DNA of 64,000 nt from Xenopus tropicalis (GCF_000004195.4 NC_030683.2:76045764-76109763); one strand, 5' to 3'. Positions 41,634 to 54,213 are shown, numbered from the stretch's first letter. Notes: a model not told the origin generated them from the letters alone. Made by a program: numbers and translations.

Positions 41634-42600
41634 GGGTGCTCTGAGAGTCAGCCTGCTCCATACATGAATCTCAGAGCTGTCTTCCCCAGTATCTTCACCT
41701 AAAATGGCAAATCTGTTGCTTTGTACAAGCTGTGGACCAGCCCCCCTACCCTTTCATCCCCTACTTCCTCTCTTGTCTATAACAAACTTGTCTTCCTCAT
41801 TTGCCTCCACTGACCCTTCTCCACCCCCACCACACAGTCCGCTGCCAGTGGTTGCTCAGTGAGCCTCCTGATCTCCCCCATGTTTGCAGCTACCCTCAGT
41901 GCTGTCTGTTCCCCCCTTAGATTCTGCAGTTACCATCTATTTCAGTGTTTTAGTGTTTTCTTTTTTATTTGTTAGTGCAGGTAAAAATATGCAATTAGGA
42001 TTTGGATTCGGTCTGGTATTCGACCAAATCCTTTGCGATAGATTTGGGGGTTCGGCTGAATCCGAAAAAGTGGATTCAGTGCATCCCTAAAAATAATATA
42101 GCTATATATATCATATCTACAAACTTAAAAGTACAGATACTGAACTTACATTTCTAATTCCACAAAACAAACAATTGCATCTTCCTGGATATCATGAACT
42201 TTAGTTTTTAGTAAAGGAAATGCTGTGCAAAAGTTCTAGTCTGGCACCCCTGTCAAATAAAAACTCAAATAGATGGTAACTGCAGAATCTAAGAGGGGAA
42301 CTGGCGGGACTGGCAGCACTGAGGGCAGCTGCAAACATGGGGGAGAACAGAAGGCTCACTGAGCAACCACTGGCAGGGGCCAGTTTAGTGGGGGGTAGAG
42401 AAGGGACAGTGGAGGTTAATGAGGACAAGTTTGTGACAGTCAAAAGGGGAAGTAGGGGATGGAAGGGTAGGGGGGCTGGTCCACAGCTTGTACAAACCAA
42501 CAGATTTGTCATTTTACTGTAGGTGAAGATGCTGGGGAAGACAGCTCTGAGCTGGCATGTATGGAGCAGGCTGACTCTCAGAGCACCCTTGGAGCCAGTA
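41634..42600. repeat. Large inverted repeat of CR1 ORF1 5' region
   Basis: About 41634-41930 is the reverse complement, with indels, of about 42300-42600. Examples: CAGTGGTTGCTCAGTGAGCC against GGCTCACTGAGCAACCACTG, and CCACAGCTTGTACAA against TTGTACAAGCTGTGG. The spacer is about 370 bp. The + copy continues into the CR1 below. Confidence 0.8.
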
Positions 42601-43399
42601 CCTCTAATAAGATGGGGGTAGTAGTGCTGGGAAGCTGCTAAAAGCAATAACCTGTGCTGCACCTCTCACAACTCTGTCATGCCCATTCCCACATCTTGTG
42701 TCTCAACCCTTTCTCCTTGTAAGCTCTTTTGGGCAGGGCTCTCTTCCCCTCTTGTATCGGTTATTGATTGCTTTATATGTTACACTGTATGTCCAATGTA
42801 TGAAACCCACTTATTGTACAGTGCTGTGGAATATGTTGGCGCTTTATAAATAAATGTTAATAATAATAATAATAATAATAGGAAGGGAAGAATGGCTATA
42901 GTTGTAGGGGATTCAATTATTAGAAAGGTGAGATATGGTAATTTGTCGCAAGGACCCTACATGCCGAACTCTGTGTTGGTTGCATGCTGCTAGGGTCTGG
43001 CATGTGGTGGAATGAGTGGACAAATTATTGGAGAGGGCTGGGGAAGATCCGTGGGTCTTGGTACACATAGGTACCAATGACAAAGTTAGAGGAGGGGGGG
43101 TCCTCAAGAACAATTTAAAAAAACTAGGTGATAAGTTGAGGGTGAGGACATCCAAGGTAATTTTCTCAGAGATATTACCTGTGCCATAAGCAATGTTAAG
43201 AAGGCAGCAGGAGCTTGGGGAGATTTATCCGTGGCTGAGAGATTGGTGCAAGGAGGAGGGCTTTGGGTTTCTGAAGAACTGGTCTGATTTCTCAATCAGT
43301 TACAGGCTCTTTGCCAGGGATGGGCTGCACCTCAGTGATGATGGTACAGCTGATTTGGGGGAGAAGATGGCTAGAGGGTTGGAGGAGATTTTAAACTAG
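42337..43399 (+). pseudogene. CR1 ORF1 with SGNH esterase domain, broken
   Basis: Start of ORF1 near 42337 (MGENRRLTEQPLAG ... VQTNRF). It is interrupted by an L2-like tail (about 42640-42880), then resumes at 42890 with MAIVVGDSIIRK (block I Ser). A degraded 'GLGTHRYQ' follows where the family has a Gly-Thr-Asn block, and the end reads FARDGLHLSDDGTADLGEKM (Asp-His block) by 43399. Stops and frameshifts lie between. CR1-type ORF1 esterases are established; role in lipid binding or esterase activity. Confidence 0.72.
42640..42880 (+). repeat. L2-like 3' tail ending in (AAT)n
   Basis: Contains 'ttgtaagctcttttgggcag', 'tgtacagtgctgtggaatat' and 'gttggcgctttataaataaa', then (AAT) repeats from about 42858 to 42880. 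Inserted within the CR1 ORF1. Confidence 0.75.
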
Positions 43400-43519
43400 A
43401 TGTGGGGGGGGGGTGCTGCAAGTAATTCTGTGTTAGACAGGATAGATGAGGTAGTAAGGGAAAATAGAAGTGGAGACTTGCTTCAGGACAGTGATAATGG
43501 CAGGGAGAACCATAACTTG

Positions 43520-44240
43520 TTTATGCTAGTACCAGTATTAAATGTATGTTTACTAATGCAAGGAGTTTGACTGGTAAAATGAGAGAGCTGGTGGTACTAG
43601 CATTGGAGTGGAAATATGATGTGATTGGCATTGTGGACACTTGGTTGAATGAGTCCCATGACTGGGCAGTTAATATTGGAGGGTTATACATTGTTTCGGG
43701 GGGAGGGGCAATAGAAAAGAAGGAGGAGTGTGTCTCTTTGTTAAGCAGGAATTAAAAGCAAATATTAAGGAGGAAGTGATGGGGGTAACAGAGGGAGCTG
43801 AATCCTTATGGGTTGAGCGTCTCACAGGTAGTAAAGAATCCACCAAATTAATGGTAGGCGTATGCTATAGACCCCCTAATGTAAGCGAAGAGGAGGAGGC
43901 TCAGCTCCTGTTGCAAATAGAAAAGGCTGCTAGTTTGGGGCAAGTGATGATAATGGGGGATTTTAATTATCCTGATATTGACTGGAGCAATAGTACTGCC
44001 AGGACAGTAAATGGGAACAAAATTTGCTGCATGCCAACCAGGAACCATGCTATATTGGATCTAGTGTTTTCTGATGGCCCAGAACATATTGCAAATGTGC
44101 AAGTGGTTGAACCCCTGGGTAATAGTGACCATAATGTTATTTTATTTGATGTTTGGTGCAGGAAACAAATTTACCCTGGGACAACAAAGACCCTGAATTT
44201 TAGAAAAGCAAATTTTAGATTGGGGCATTATGTTTTCTGA
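43520..44240 (+). pseudogene. CR1 ORF2 endonuclease domain
   Basis: 43546-43755: FTNARSLTGKMRELVVLALE, IGIVDTWLNESHDW. 43728-44240, in the next frame: GVCYRPPNVSEEEEAQLLLQ, VMIMGDFNYPDIDWSNS (catalytic Asp/Asn of the EEP nuclease), LDLVFSD and GNSDHNVILFDV (SDH). A frameshift lies near 43735. EEP nucleases nick the target for LINE insertion. The 5' catalytic Asn in NARSL is present. Confidence 0.83.
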
Positions 44241-44347
44241 TAAAAACACAGAGCAGAAATGGTTGTCATTTAAAATGATATTAAATCATTACTGTTCTCA
44301 ATTTATTCCATTAATAATAAATGTAGAAGTGTTAAGAATCACCCTAT

Positions 44348-44923
44348 AGGGTTGATTCACTAAGGTGGGTTAAAACGAGCGCTATTTATTGCATGTGTTA
44401 AAAATTTTATTGCATCTTATTTTTCGTGTCTTAACGCACGATTCACTAAAAGGATACTTGCGTTAATTTAGATGCGATGCTGTTTGCGTTATTTAAGTCG
44501 CGAAGACTATTTTTGTGAGGTATTTGATGCAATGCACACTAATTAACGCAGCATGTACAAATTGTCGCCACTCTAGGGCCAACACAGACTTGAATAAATC
44601 ACACTGCAAAGTCCATATTGTGTTGCCAAAAGCTCATGAACTGTACTTTTCTATAATTACTACCTGCCCTAAGTATGTCTTTATTTTCGCACAGACTAAT
44701 GCGATATTTAGCGTGTGTATGTGTTAGTGAATCATGTGTTAGTATTATTTCTGTGTGAGAATTAACGCAATGTGTTAAAATTAACGCAATCGACTGCACA
44801 CTAATTAACGCATGTGATATGCGACTTAACGCATGCGATAATACTTTAGAGAATCACACTGTTTTTTTTCTGCGTCAATTTTAGCGCAAAAAAACGCTTA
44901 TCGACCTTTAGTGAATCAACCCT
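44348..44923. mobile_element. Harbinger-like MITE with 3-bp TAT target duplication
   Basis: Termini AGGGTTGATTCACTAAGGTG / AGGGTTGATTCACTAAAGGT, flanked by TAT (44345-44347 and 44924-44926). Internal GATTCACTAA and 'taacgcatg' words match the subterminal parts of the Harbinger elements here. 576 bp, no gene. Inserted in the CR1 ORF2. Confidence 0.82.
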
Positions 44924-44924
44924 T

Positions 44925-46300
44925 ATGAGGCTTAACTCTGAGGTAAAGAAGTTAATCGGGAATAAAAGGAAAGCTTTTAAGAAATATAAGTCAGAGGGAA
45001 CAGTAGCTGTGTTTAATGAATATAAACACTATAACAAGTGTTGTAAAACAGCAATCCGGAAGGCAAAGATAGAAAATGAGGAGCGCATTGCGGCAGAGGC
45101 CAAAACTAACCCCAAAAAGTTTATTAAGTTGAGTTATAGTAACAATATGGTTACAGCGGATACAGAAAAGGCAGATGTGCTAAACCAGTTCTTTTCTTCT
45201 GTGTATACAAATGACTGTTTTCTAAACTATAGTCTATTGGTCTTAGTGAAGTAGTTTGCACATGGATAAAAAACTGGCTACAGGATCAGGTACAGAGGGT
45301 GGTTGTTAATGGTACATTCTCTACTTGGAATAAGGTCCTCAGTGGTTCTGTACTGGGTCCACTTTTGTTTAAAAATAAACACAAATGTCATAAATGACTT
45401 AGGGGAGGGTATTATAAGTAATGTATCAGTGTTTGCAGATGACATAAAACTCTGCAGACCAGTCAATTCTTTCCAGGATGTGGCATCCTTGTACCAAGAT
45501 CTTGACAAACTGGCAATGTGGCTAAGTGACAGATGAGATTTAATGTGGATAAATGTATGGTCATGCACCTGGGATGTAAAAATATGCAAGCCACTTATAC
45601 CCTTAATGGCACTGCACTAGGCAAATCAATAATGGAGAAGGACCTTGGAGTCCTTGTAGATAAACTTGGCTGTAGCAAGCAATGCCAGGCAGCAGCTGCA
45701 AATGCAAAAAGGGTTTTGAGCTCTATTAAAAGGGGTATAGATTCACGGGAGGAGAGGGTTATTCTTCCCCTCTACAGAGCACTGGTAAGGCCCCATCTAG
45801 AATATGCTGTTCAGTTTTGGTCTCTAGTGCTCAAACGGGACATTATTGAATTAGAGAGTGGTCCAGAAAAGGGCAACTAAGCTGGTAAAGGGTATGGAAA
45901 GTCTCAGTTATGAAGAAAGACTGGCCAAGTTGGATTTGTTTACACTGGAGAAGAGGCGCTTAAGAGGTGACATAATAACTATATATCAAATAGTATAAAT
46001 ATATAAGGGGATCATTTAATAACCTCTCTAATGTTTTATTTACCAGTAGGTCCTTCCAATGGACATGAGGGCACCCACTCCGTTTAGAAGAAGGGAGGTT
46101 CTGTTTAAATATTCGGAAAAGATTTTTTACTGTGAGAGCTGTGAAGTTGTGGCATTCCCTCCCCGAATCAGTTGTGCTGGCTGATACATTATATAACTTT
46201 AAGAAGGGGCTGGATGGCTTCTTAGCAAGTGAGGGAATACAGGGTTATGGGAGATAGCTCTTAGTACAAGTTGATCCAGGGACTGGTCCGATTGCCATCT
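44925..46300 (+). pseudogene. CR1 ORF2 reverse transcriptase, broken and internally deleted
   Basis: 44925-45240: linker LIGNKRKAFKKYKSEGTVAV ... FFSSVYTND. 45250-45340: remnants of VCTWIKNWLQDQ and QRVVVNG, GSVLGPL. 45430-45536: VFADDIKLCRPVNSFQD (F/YADD). 45533-45880: [49 protein letters not shown]. The first part of RT, between 45240 and 45255, is deleted; several frameshifts. The 3' end near 46300 is 'gattgccatcttacatagtt'. Confidence 0.83.
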
Positions 46301-46309
46301 TACATAGTT

Positions 46310-47400
46310 ACACAGTTACATAGGGTTGAAATAAGACCAGAGTCCATAAAGTTCAACCCATCCAAGTAAACCCAGCACACACAACCTATACTTATCACTT
46401 ATACTTACTTACTTATCTATACACTCACATACATAAACTATATATACAGTTAAACCACTAATACTAACTGTAGATATTAGTATCACAATAGCCTTGGATA
46501 TTCTGCTTGTTTAAAAACTTATCCAGGCCCCTCTTAAAGGCATTAACAGAGTCTGCCATTACCACATCTCTAGGAAGGGCATTCCACAACCTCACTGCCC
46601 TCACCGTAAAAAACCACCTACGCTGCTTCAAATGGAAGATCCGTTCCTCTAATCTAAAGGGGTGACCTCTGGTGCACTGATCGTTTTTATGGGAAAAAGA
46701 ACACCCCCTCTCTCCCCTCATAAGCACCTCTTTTCCAGAGAAAACTTCCCCAACCTTGACAGTCTAACCTCATAGCTTAAATCTTCCATCCACTTTACCA
46801 GTTTATTTGCACCTCTCTGCACTCTCTCCAGCTCATTAATATCCTTCTTAAAGGACATGGAAAGGCTAAGTCACTTGGGGGTGCCAAAATGTTAGGCACC
46901 CCAAGTGACTTAAATCGCTTACCTTCTACCCCAGGCTGGTGCCCCTGTTAGGAGAGAACAGCACCAGCCCGGGGTAGCTGCAGCGCTTCCTCCTTCCTGC
47001 TTCTCTCACACGCGCATGCGCAGTAGAGTGAAAAGCCAAACTTTAACAGAGTCGGCTTTTCACTCTACTGCGCATGCACCTGTCATAAGTCCTTCCAAAA
47101 GCGAAGGAGGAATCACTGCGCTACAGGTACCCCGAGCTGGTGCAAGGTACAAGGTAAGCAATTTAAGTCACTTGGGGGTGCCTAATATTTTAGCACCCCC
47201 AAGTGACTTAGCCTTTCCTTGTCCTTTAAGGACTGGAGCCCAAAACTGCACTGCATACTCAAGGTGAGGCCTTACCAGGGACCTATAAGGAGGCAAAATT
47301 ACGTTCTCATCCCTTTAGTCAATGCCCTTTTTTATACAAGACAGCACTTTATTTGCTTTAGTAGCCACAGAATGACACTGCCTGGAATTAGACAACTTGT
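46310..47400 (-). pseudogene. CR1 LINE 3' fragment with a MITE inside
   Basis: 46727-46464 on the minus strand reads HPFRLEERIFHLKQRRWFFT and RLWNALPRDVVMADSVNAFK, the ORF2 C terminus as at 23.5 kb. The sequence goes on to the right as in that copy. The TTAA MITE 46852-47225 interrupts it. Starts directly next to the 3' end of the + strand CR1, tail to tail. Confidence 0.85.
46852..47225. mobile_element. TTAA-flanked MITE with a demonstrable empty site
   Basis: Termini AGGACATGGAAAGGCTAAGT / AGGACAAGGAAAGGCTAAGT, TTAA at 46848-46851 and 47226-47229. The sister CR1 copy reads straight through 'atatccttcTTAAggactgg' at 23771-23792, so the insertion duplicated exactly TTAA. The central part is palindromic (ACTCTACTGCGCATGC type). 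Confidence 0.9.
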
Positions 47401-47429
47401 TATCTACAAAAATCCCTAGATCCTTCTTC

Positions 47430-47610
47430 ATTAAGGATGCCCCCTTGGAGTCAGGAAGGATTTTTTTCCCTTCTGTAGCAAATTAGAGATGGGGCTTTTT
47501 GCCTTCCTCTGGATCAACTAGAAGTTAGGAAGGTTATATACTGCGAAGGCATTATGGTTGAACGTGATGGACATACAGTATGTCTCTTTTCAACTTAACT
47601 TACTTTGTTA
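47430..47610 (+). repeat. CR1 3' UTR tail fragment
   Basis: 'ccttcctctggatcaactag' and 'gttgaacgtgatggacatac' are typical of the CR1 3' UTR in + orientation, next to the minus-strand copy. Small fragment only. Confidence 0.55.
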
Positions 47611-49030
47611 ATATATCGTTCATCTGGGTACAAAGAAAGATCTACTTTCCTCAGCCCTCCCTAAATCTTTTCATTAATATACAAGTGTAATTTAAAGAGT
47701 TTTTTCCTCTCCTATATACTGTTAAGGTTATATAAATGTATATTAATTTTACTGCCTATAATGTTCTAATTAATGCTACTAAATCATAGTGACATGTTTT
47801 CCAAAACTGTGTATTTGAAGAAAATCAATTTTACTGGACTTTCCAAGGACCACAAAAATGTCTGTAAAAGTTAAGCAAATACATATGTTTGAACAAACTA
47901 TTGATTTAAGTACGGCTCACAAACCTATAATTAGAGCAAAAGACAAATCTGTAACCTCATGAGACATTTACGTATCATAGGATGACTATACATGCCTGAG
48001 TCTGATTGGTGATCTAGCAGGACTACCTTATGTTCATTTTAACATATCATGTACAACAATCAATATAAATAAAGGTCTGCCCACCAATCAGATAGGACAC
48101 AACAACTAGGCTCTGTCTGCGTCTGTTCTCTTGCATGCAAAGCATTTTATCCTACAGCTAACAATCCTTTTGCTGCACTATATTTGGAATTAACATTACT
48201 ATTTAGCTGCTTGTTTATTTGTTGCTTTCAAAATCTTTAATTTAAAGGTCATATCAATGTAAAAATAAAATTTTGTCTCATAAAAGAAAAAGTAATTCTG
48301 AGCAACTTTGCAATAAACATTTAATACAATTTTCAACATTTTTAAACTACATGTATATGTAATTGCTCTTAAAAGCAGTGTATGTCTTTCCCTTTCTGTT
48401 TTCTACCCTGGTGTCTCTAACGTTTAAAACATTGCAGCATAAGTCAGCTGATTAACAGACCTGTCTTGCTGGAGGAGGCAGACTTTTGAAGCATTTTTAA
48501 AAAAGTCCTAACCAGGAGTTAAGCAAATGCTACTTTCCATAGCAATTACATTTACATATTTTGTTTATTAAATGCACATTGGAAAGTTGCCTAGAATCCT
48601 ATTTATTTTATTAGGTAAACATTAAATTTTTGGGGTTGACGTGCCCTTGTACTTCCTTGTTTATTTGTATATCTTACAATGTGTTTAGTTCACTTACTTT
48701 AAAAATGGAGAGTCCCCATGATGGTTAGATATAGCCCATTCATCTCTATATTGTATACTGTATGACATAAACCTTTGTCTGCTGATAGCTATGTAAAACA
48801 TAATTATTACGGGAAAATTCAACAAATTACGCTGCTAAGATTTTCTGATTACAATAAAAGATCTCTGATAGAATTTACTAACATTTACTAATGTTTGTTC
48901 TTTTCATGATTCATATGTTTTGCAATTTTGTCATGGAAAAAAAGTGATTTTTCTTTTGGCAGTTTATTATGCAACAAAACTGTGACAAATCCAAAAGCAA
49001 AAATATGCCATCTTAAAGCTGTTGAGACTA
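47611..49030. other. Non-coding, nothing recognised
   Basis: AT-rich, no long frames, no clear terminal repeats. Confidence 0.4.
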
Positions 49031-49573
49031 TGGGGCACATTTACTAATCCACGAACGTCCGAATGCATTTTTTTCATAATGATCGTTTTTTTTCGTAAAT
49101 TGTCGCAACTTTTTCGTAGCCATTACGACTTTTTCGCAAATTGACGCGGCTTTTTCGTAGCGTTACGACTTGCACGAATTGTCACGACTTTTTCGTAGCC
49201 ATCACGCCGAGTATGAAAGTTTCGGATTCATTCAAGCTTCGGTATCGTGACTTTCCTTGGGCCAGGTTGGAGCTGCAGAGTACCATTGAGTCCTATGGGA
49301 GGCTTCCAAAATATGCTAACTCTGAAAGTTTTGCCCGCCGTTTACAAGCGCTCAATACGAAAAAGTCGCAACAATATACGAGCAAATCGTAACAGCTACG
49401 AAAAAGTAGCGACAATTCGCACAAGTCATAACGGCTATGAAAAAGTTGCAACAATTTACGAAAAAATCGTAACGGCGACGAAAAAATCGCAACAAATACG
49501 AAAAAGTCGCAAAATGTTCGTTTTCCAATCGGAATTTTTCCCATTCGGATTCGTGGGTTAGTAAATCAGCCCC
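49031..49573. mobile_element. MITE of the 'cgaaaaagtcgcaa' family
   Basis: Termini GGGGCACATTTACTAATCCA / GGGGCTGATTTACTAACCCA, with TA next to both ends. Interior made of CGTAGCCATTACGACTTTTT-like words. Contains 'tcctatgggaggcttccaaa', also seen near 24125. No gene. Confidence 0.75.
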
Positions 49574-50282
49574 TATGTAAACGTCAATGGCAGGTGTCCT
49601 TTTTACAACAGGAAGATCTTTTTGAGGTTTTTTTATGCTTTCTTTTAGAATAAAAAGTTACTGTTTTCTTGATTTTCCCCCTTTTTTCGTTAGTACTTTT
49701 TTAGTTTAGATCTTTTAATCAATGGCTAGACATTCATGATTTTATTGGAAATTGGTTTAGTTGTTGTTTCATAAACCTCTAAAACCACAAAAATGAGAGT
49801 GTTGATAAATGAACCTCAATGATTCATGATTGTCCACCTGCCCTGGTGGGCCCTGGATAAATCTCCCTGTGCTTATTTATTAAAATGTCTATGACTGGAG
49901 TTATTGGTCCAGGGAGAATGCAGATGTGTCAGAATATATAAATCCTACACTGATAGCACTTCAAACCTTTTTGTCAGCACATAGAATCTACTTTCATGGC
50001 AGGCAAAGGGTTAAACCATCTGTAAAAAGGTCATTAGGCCTCATTGCAGTTGCATTCCAGCACTTTTCCCTGAGTTGTGAGTTAAAACCATGGTGATTGC
50101 ATTCAAATTGTACTTTGCTCACTGCACTTGGGGATGTAAATAAGCCTTATTGTCTTACATGACCTGTTTAATTCTAGACCTATTAAACTTCTTACCAATT
50201 CTGAAAACTGGGGGACGACAATAGAATATGCAACCCATGCCGCTGTGTGCAGAGTCCAGTGTGGCAAGCTCAATATATTCTG
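49574..50282. other. Non-coding, nothing recognised
   Basis: No frames or repeats that I can name. Confidence 0.4.
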
Positions 50283-50302
50283 TGAAACTTAATTATACTG
50301 TT

Positions 50303-51047
50303 TTTTTTTTTTTTAAATCTTTATTTAAAGTTTTTTAATATAGGGGGGGAGTACAGAAGGAAAAAAGAAAGGGGTGGGGGAGGGGTATGCAGATTTTTAT
50401 ATCATAGAACAACAGTCATTTCACAGAAAATTACATTTAGAGTGATATTTTAAGGCTAGCTATTAGAGAGAGAGCTATATGGTTTCCCTGTCTAGGGATA
50501 AACGGTTTGCAAAGCGATCTGCAAGAATGATTTTGTCTATTTTTGGTTTCTAAGGAAGTTCGTCCATGGGGACCATATCTCCCAGTATTTTTCTACTTTT
50601 CCCATGTATTTCTTCCATTTGTCTTGTTTCTTCAATCAGAGAGATCCATTCTTGTTTCGTAGGTGGAGTTTTGTCTTTCCATTTTTTTGGTATGATAGCT
50701 TTTGCTGCTTGTAACATAAATAGCAGTAGTTGATTCTTGATAGCGGTTGAGGTCTGTGGGTCGTAGTGGAGTATGAGTTTGGGTAGGAATTCGGTATCTA
50801 ACTTTTCCTGCGTGACCTTTTCCGTTATTGTAATAACTTCTTTCCAGTAGTCTTTTAATGCATCACAGTGGAGCCATATGTGACTGTAGGTGCCTTGTTG
50901 GTGGAGGCATCTCCAGCAGTTATCATGAGCTGAGGGGAACATTTGTTTCAGTCTTGTTGGGGTGTAGTACCATCGTGTGACTAGTTTGTATGTAAACTCT
51001 TGTGATTTAGATGCTGTAAAAGATTTATGTATTGAGCTGTAGATGTT
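50303..51047 (-). mobile_element. 5'-truncated L1 LINE with 20-bp target duplication
   Basis: Flanked by TGAAACTTAATTATACTGTT at 50283-50302 and 51048-51067. Poly(T) at the left is the poly(A) tail of the minus-strand element. 50942-50550 encodes the ORF2 C terminus: CWRCLHQQGTYSHIWLHCDA, AAKAIIPKKWKDKTPPTKQE (Cys/His motif CWRC...H..C of L1-clade ORF2). Truncation, tail and long duplication are hallmarks of target-primed reverse transcription. Confidence 0.92.
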
Positions 51048-51067
51048 TGAAACTTAATTATACTGTT

Positions 51068-54000
51068 TAGTATTATTCATTTTATATTTTTACCAGTCAC
51101 CTTTAAAGGAGACATATTGGATAAATGGAAAAACCCTAATTTTGTAGGCAGTTCTGAATCATATATGATGCTGCTATCACTTTGGGTTAAAAAATGAGTC
51201 CTATCTGTAAAAATGTCCCTTTTATTGGAGCTCCCTATAGATCCTATCAGTTCTTTGTCTGTGTTTCAAATGAAGGGTGGGGGTGTACTAATAGGTCCTG
51301 CCAGAAGCACAGTAGGAGGGGGAGAGCCAATCACAGCTCTGCACTCACACAAGCAAAGACAGGCTTCAGTTCCCTATCAGGTCAACCTAGCTGCTGATTG
51401 GTTCCTATCCTACAGTGCAGTGTACTGAGAGCCGCTGGCTCCCCTGCACATCCAGAGAATTCAGCCAGCAGGAAGTGGAACAAATGGGCAGGACTATTGG
51501 GGTTTTGGTGGAATTTCTCAATAAATCAGTCCAAAAAACAATTTTTTACGCAAAATCCTTTTATATTTGGAGGAGTATAATTCACTGGAACATTCTTAAT
51601 TTTTATATCATATGTCTCCTTTAAGAAGTTCTCATGAGAATAGTTACATTTAGCAGAGTTCCTTAATAATTGTATACCTATATTCTACTGAGCCTTCATA
51701 CGATTTTCTCTCTCTAACTTTTAGAACTAAATATTGAGTTGCCAAGATATAGGAGAGACTTTATTTTCAGTTTGTAGTGCAGCGGTAAAGAAAGGTTGCA
51801 GCTTATTAAAGCACAATTTAAGAGGCCGAGGGAAGTGAAGAATGTCTAGTGAATTAACTGTCTAATGCTTTAATTTTGAATTTGATTATAACAAAAATAA
51901 AATCAATTTGGTCTTGGCTATTTTTGACAAAAGTTCTTAGGGCACTCTATTAAAGGGGCTGAAGAGGACTATTCAAGTTCTAGTGAAAAGATTACTTAAA
52001 GGAATACTGTAATGAGGACATCATGCTCTCTAAATCTATTAGTTAAAAGAAGCAGTATACCCCTTTGTTGAATATGAGTTCCATGAATAGGGATTTTACA
52101 GGCTTGAACATAATTTTTGCCTATTGTTTTATTTATGAAAATCCTATGTTTTTTTTACTATTTCTTGAACTAAACAGGCATTTGGAAACATGGATCTACT
52201 CCATGTTTGGTCCTTGCAAGGTAGATAAATTATCAGTATACAACTCACCCTTCAACTTTTTTGCAACTTTTCAGAAGTTGGAAGAGGTCAATTATGCAGG
52301 GGGTATACATGCATTGTAATTTTTATTATATACCCTTTTGTCGGATTTTCAGATAAGATAATTATTAATTACAAGAATATTCTGATTTGTTAATGATAAC
52401 ATGTGATTATGTTACTTAATAGAATATATATTCATGAATGATATTATGCTTTTTTTAACTTAAAGACTGCCCTTTGATGCCAGTTGGTTAGTTGATAAAT
52501 CCCAGAGGTGGAGTTTTAGATAGAGATGAGGGATAAGTTAGGAGACAGGAGGACTAGAAGGAACTAATAAGAAAAAAAAAAAGAGGGATCTAAAAGAAAG
52601 AACCTGAAAAAGAAAAAGGAGAATCTAAGGGGGATCTAAAAAACTGGAAGAGGAAGGAGAAACTACTCTCAACTATAAGAAAACTCTACTCTGGTAAATA
52701 TACATTTTGTTATACTTTTTCTCGATTAAGTTGTATGCTTGGATATTTATTATTCCTATGTGTATTATAGTTTTACCCTAAACATTGACTTTCCCAGAGT
52801 TGCAAACTGGGAATAATCTGTTTAATTTGGGTCCATTTTATTTTTCATTAGTATAGATATATGATATCCAAGTTAACAATCTAATGGGGAAATAAGAACA
52901 TTTAAAGATAGAATTCCTTAAGACCTCAAAATCAATCATTTACCCTTCCTTTGATTCAACATATTTAATTACCTTGTTATTAAGTATTGAAAGTGAACAC
53001 ATATATATTATCTTGTGGATGCTTGCCATTTATTGAATAATGTCTATTGGTCAATGTTCATTTTGATTAATTATTAGATAGATATCAGGGAGTGTTAAGT
53101 AATAATTTCATTTTTGTAATATTCATTTTTAAATAAATTAATTATTTTATTAAATAATTGTCATGATTTCTCACCTTTGTACCAATTGATTGGGAAAGCT
53201 CGATATCGAATTCAGAGTTGGGCATATATTATTTAAGACTCCTCCTGTTACTAAAAAGGAGCCTTAAATTCTTTTAGATATACGCAGAATTAGCCCGACA
53301 CTTTAAGGACTAAACATAAAATAGATTCAGTTTCCCTGTTTGTCCTGTTTAGTTTAAGAAATATTAAAGAATTTTTTTTCATTATTAAAACAGTATTTAA
53401 AGAATATTTTCAGCACAAGCCCTAGTCATTGAACCCATGTTAAAAAGTGAGTATACTGCCCCTTTAGTTAATGCATTTAGAGAGTAGGGTCAGCTCCTTT
53501 TACAGTATCCTTTTAAGTGATCTTTTCATAGGAACTTGGCATTCGATGCAAACTATGAAAACCAGTGAAGATTAGTGATGAGTGAATCTGTTGCCAAAAT
53601 ATTTGCGAATCTTTGAATATATTCAAGAAACTGCGAAAAGTCCGCAAAGTGGATAAAATTGTTGCGCAGCAAAAAAAAAATTGACGCGTGTCATTTTTTT
53701 GACGTGAGTGTAAAAAAAATTATGTGCAACAAAAAACCCAATGCTCGCAACAATTTTTTTTGATGCGGGCAACAATTTTTAACCACGCAGCCAATTTTAA
53801 CGCATTGAATTTTGTCGCCTGTTTTGTGAAATAATCCACTAAAGGTGAAATGCAGAAATTTGCCACAAATCAGTGTCTGGCAAATTATCATTTTCCCAGC
53901 TCTATCAATTTTTTAGGTTGGCATTATGGTTCAGACAGACAACGTTATTCTGCATCTGCCATTCTGAAACATCTGTTATACAACTGATATTAATGTTTTA

Positions 54001-54114
54001 TTGATCACTCCCGAAAGCACATATCCACTTCAGAATCCAGTGATGGTGACCTTTACATGACGGCAACCAACCCTTGTCACTACTTATAGAAATTTTAGGT
54101 TTGCGTACACTTAC
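51068..54114. other. Long non-coding stretch, nothing named
   Basis: 52500-52690 is strongly purine-rich (AGAAAA/GGATCTAAAA). 53573-53910 resembles the TAGTGATGAG MITE family (starts AGTGATGAGTGAATCTG). No exon or frame that I can support. Confidence 0.4.
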
Positions 54115-54213
54115 TTGGCCATAAAGCATTCATACTCATGAGAAATGACTGGCATTCCTTCCAAAGTCGGTTTACTGAACAGTGCAATTTTGTCCAGATA
54201 CTTTGGTCCATGT
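54115..54213 (-). other. Possible exon (donor seen, acceptor unclear)
   Basis: On the minus strand an open frame YLDKIALFSKPTLEGMPVIS, HEYECFMA ends at a good donor (GGCCAA|GTAAGTGTACG). No polypyrimidine acceptor is clear on the other side. It could be a 5' exon of the NXPE-like gene, part of another gene, or chance. Confidence 0.25.
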
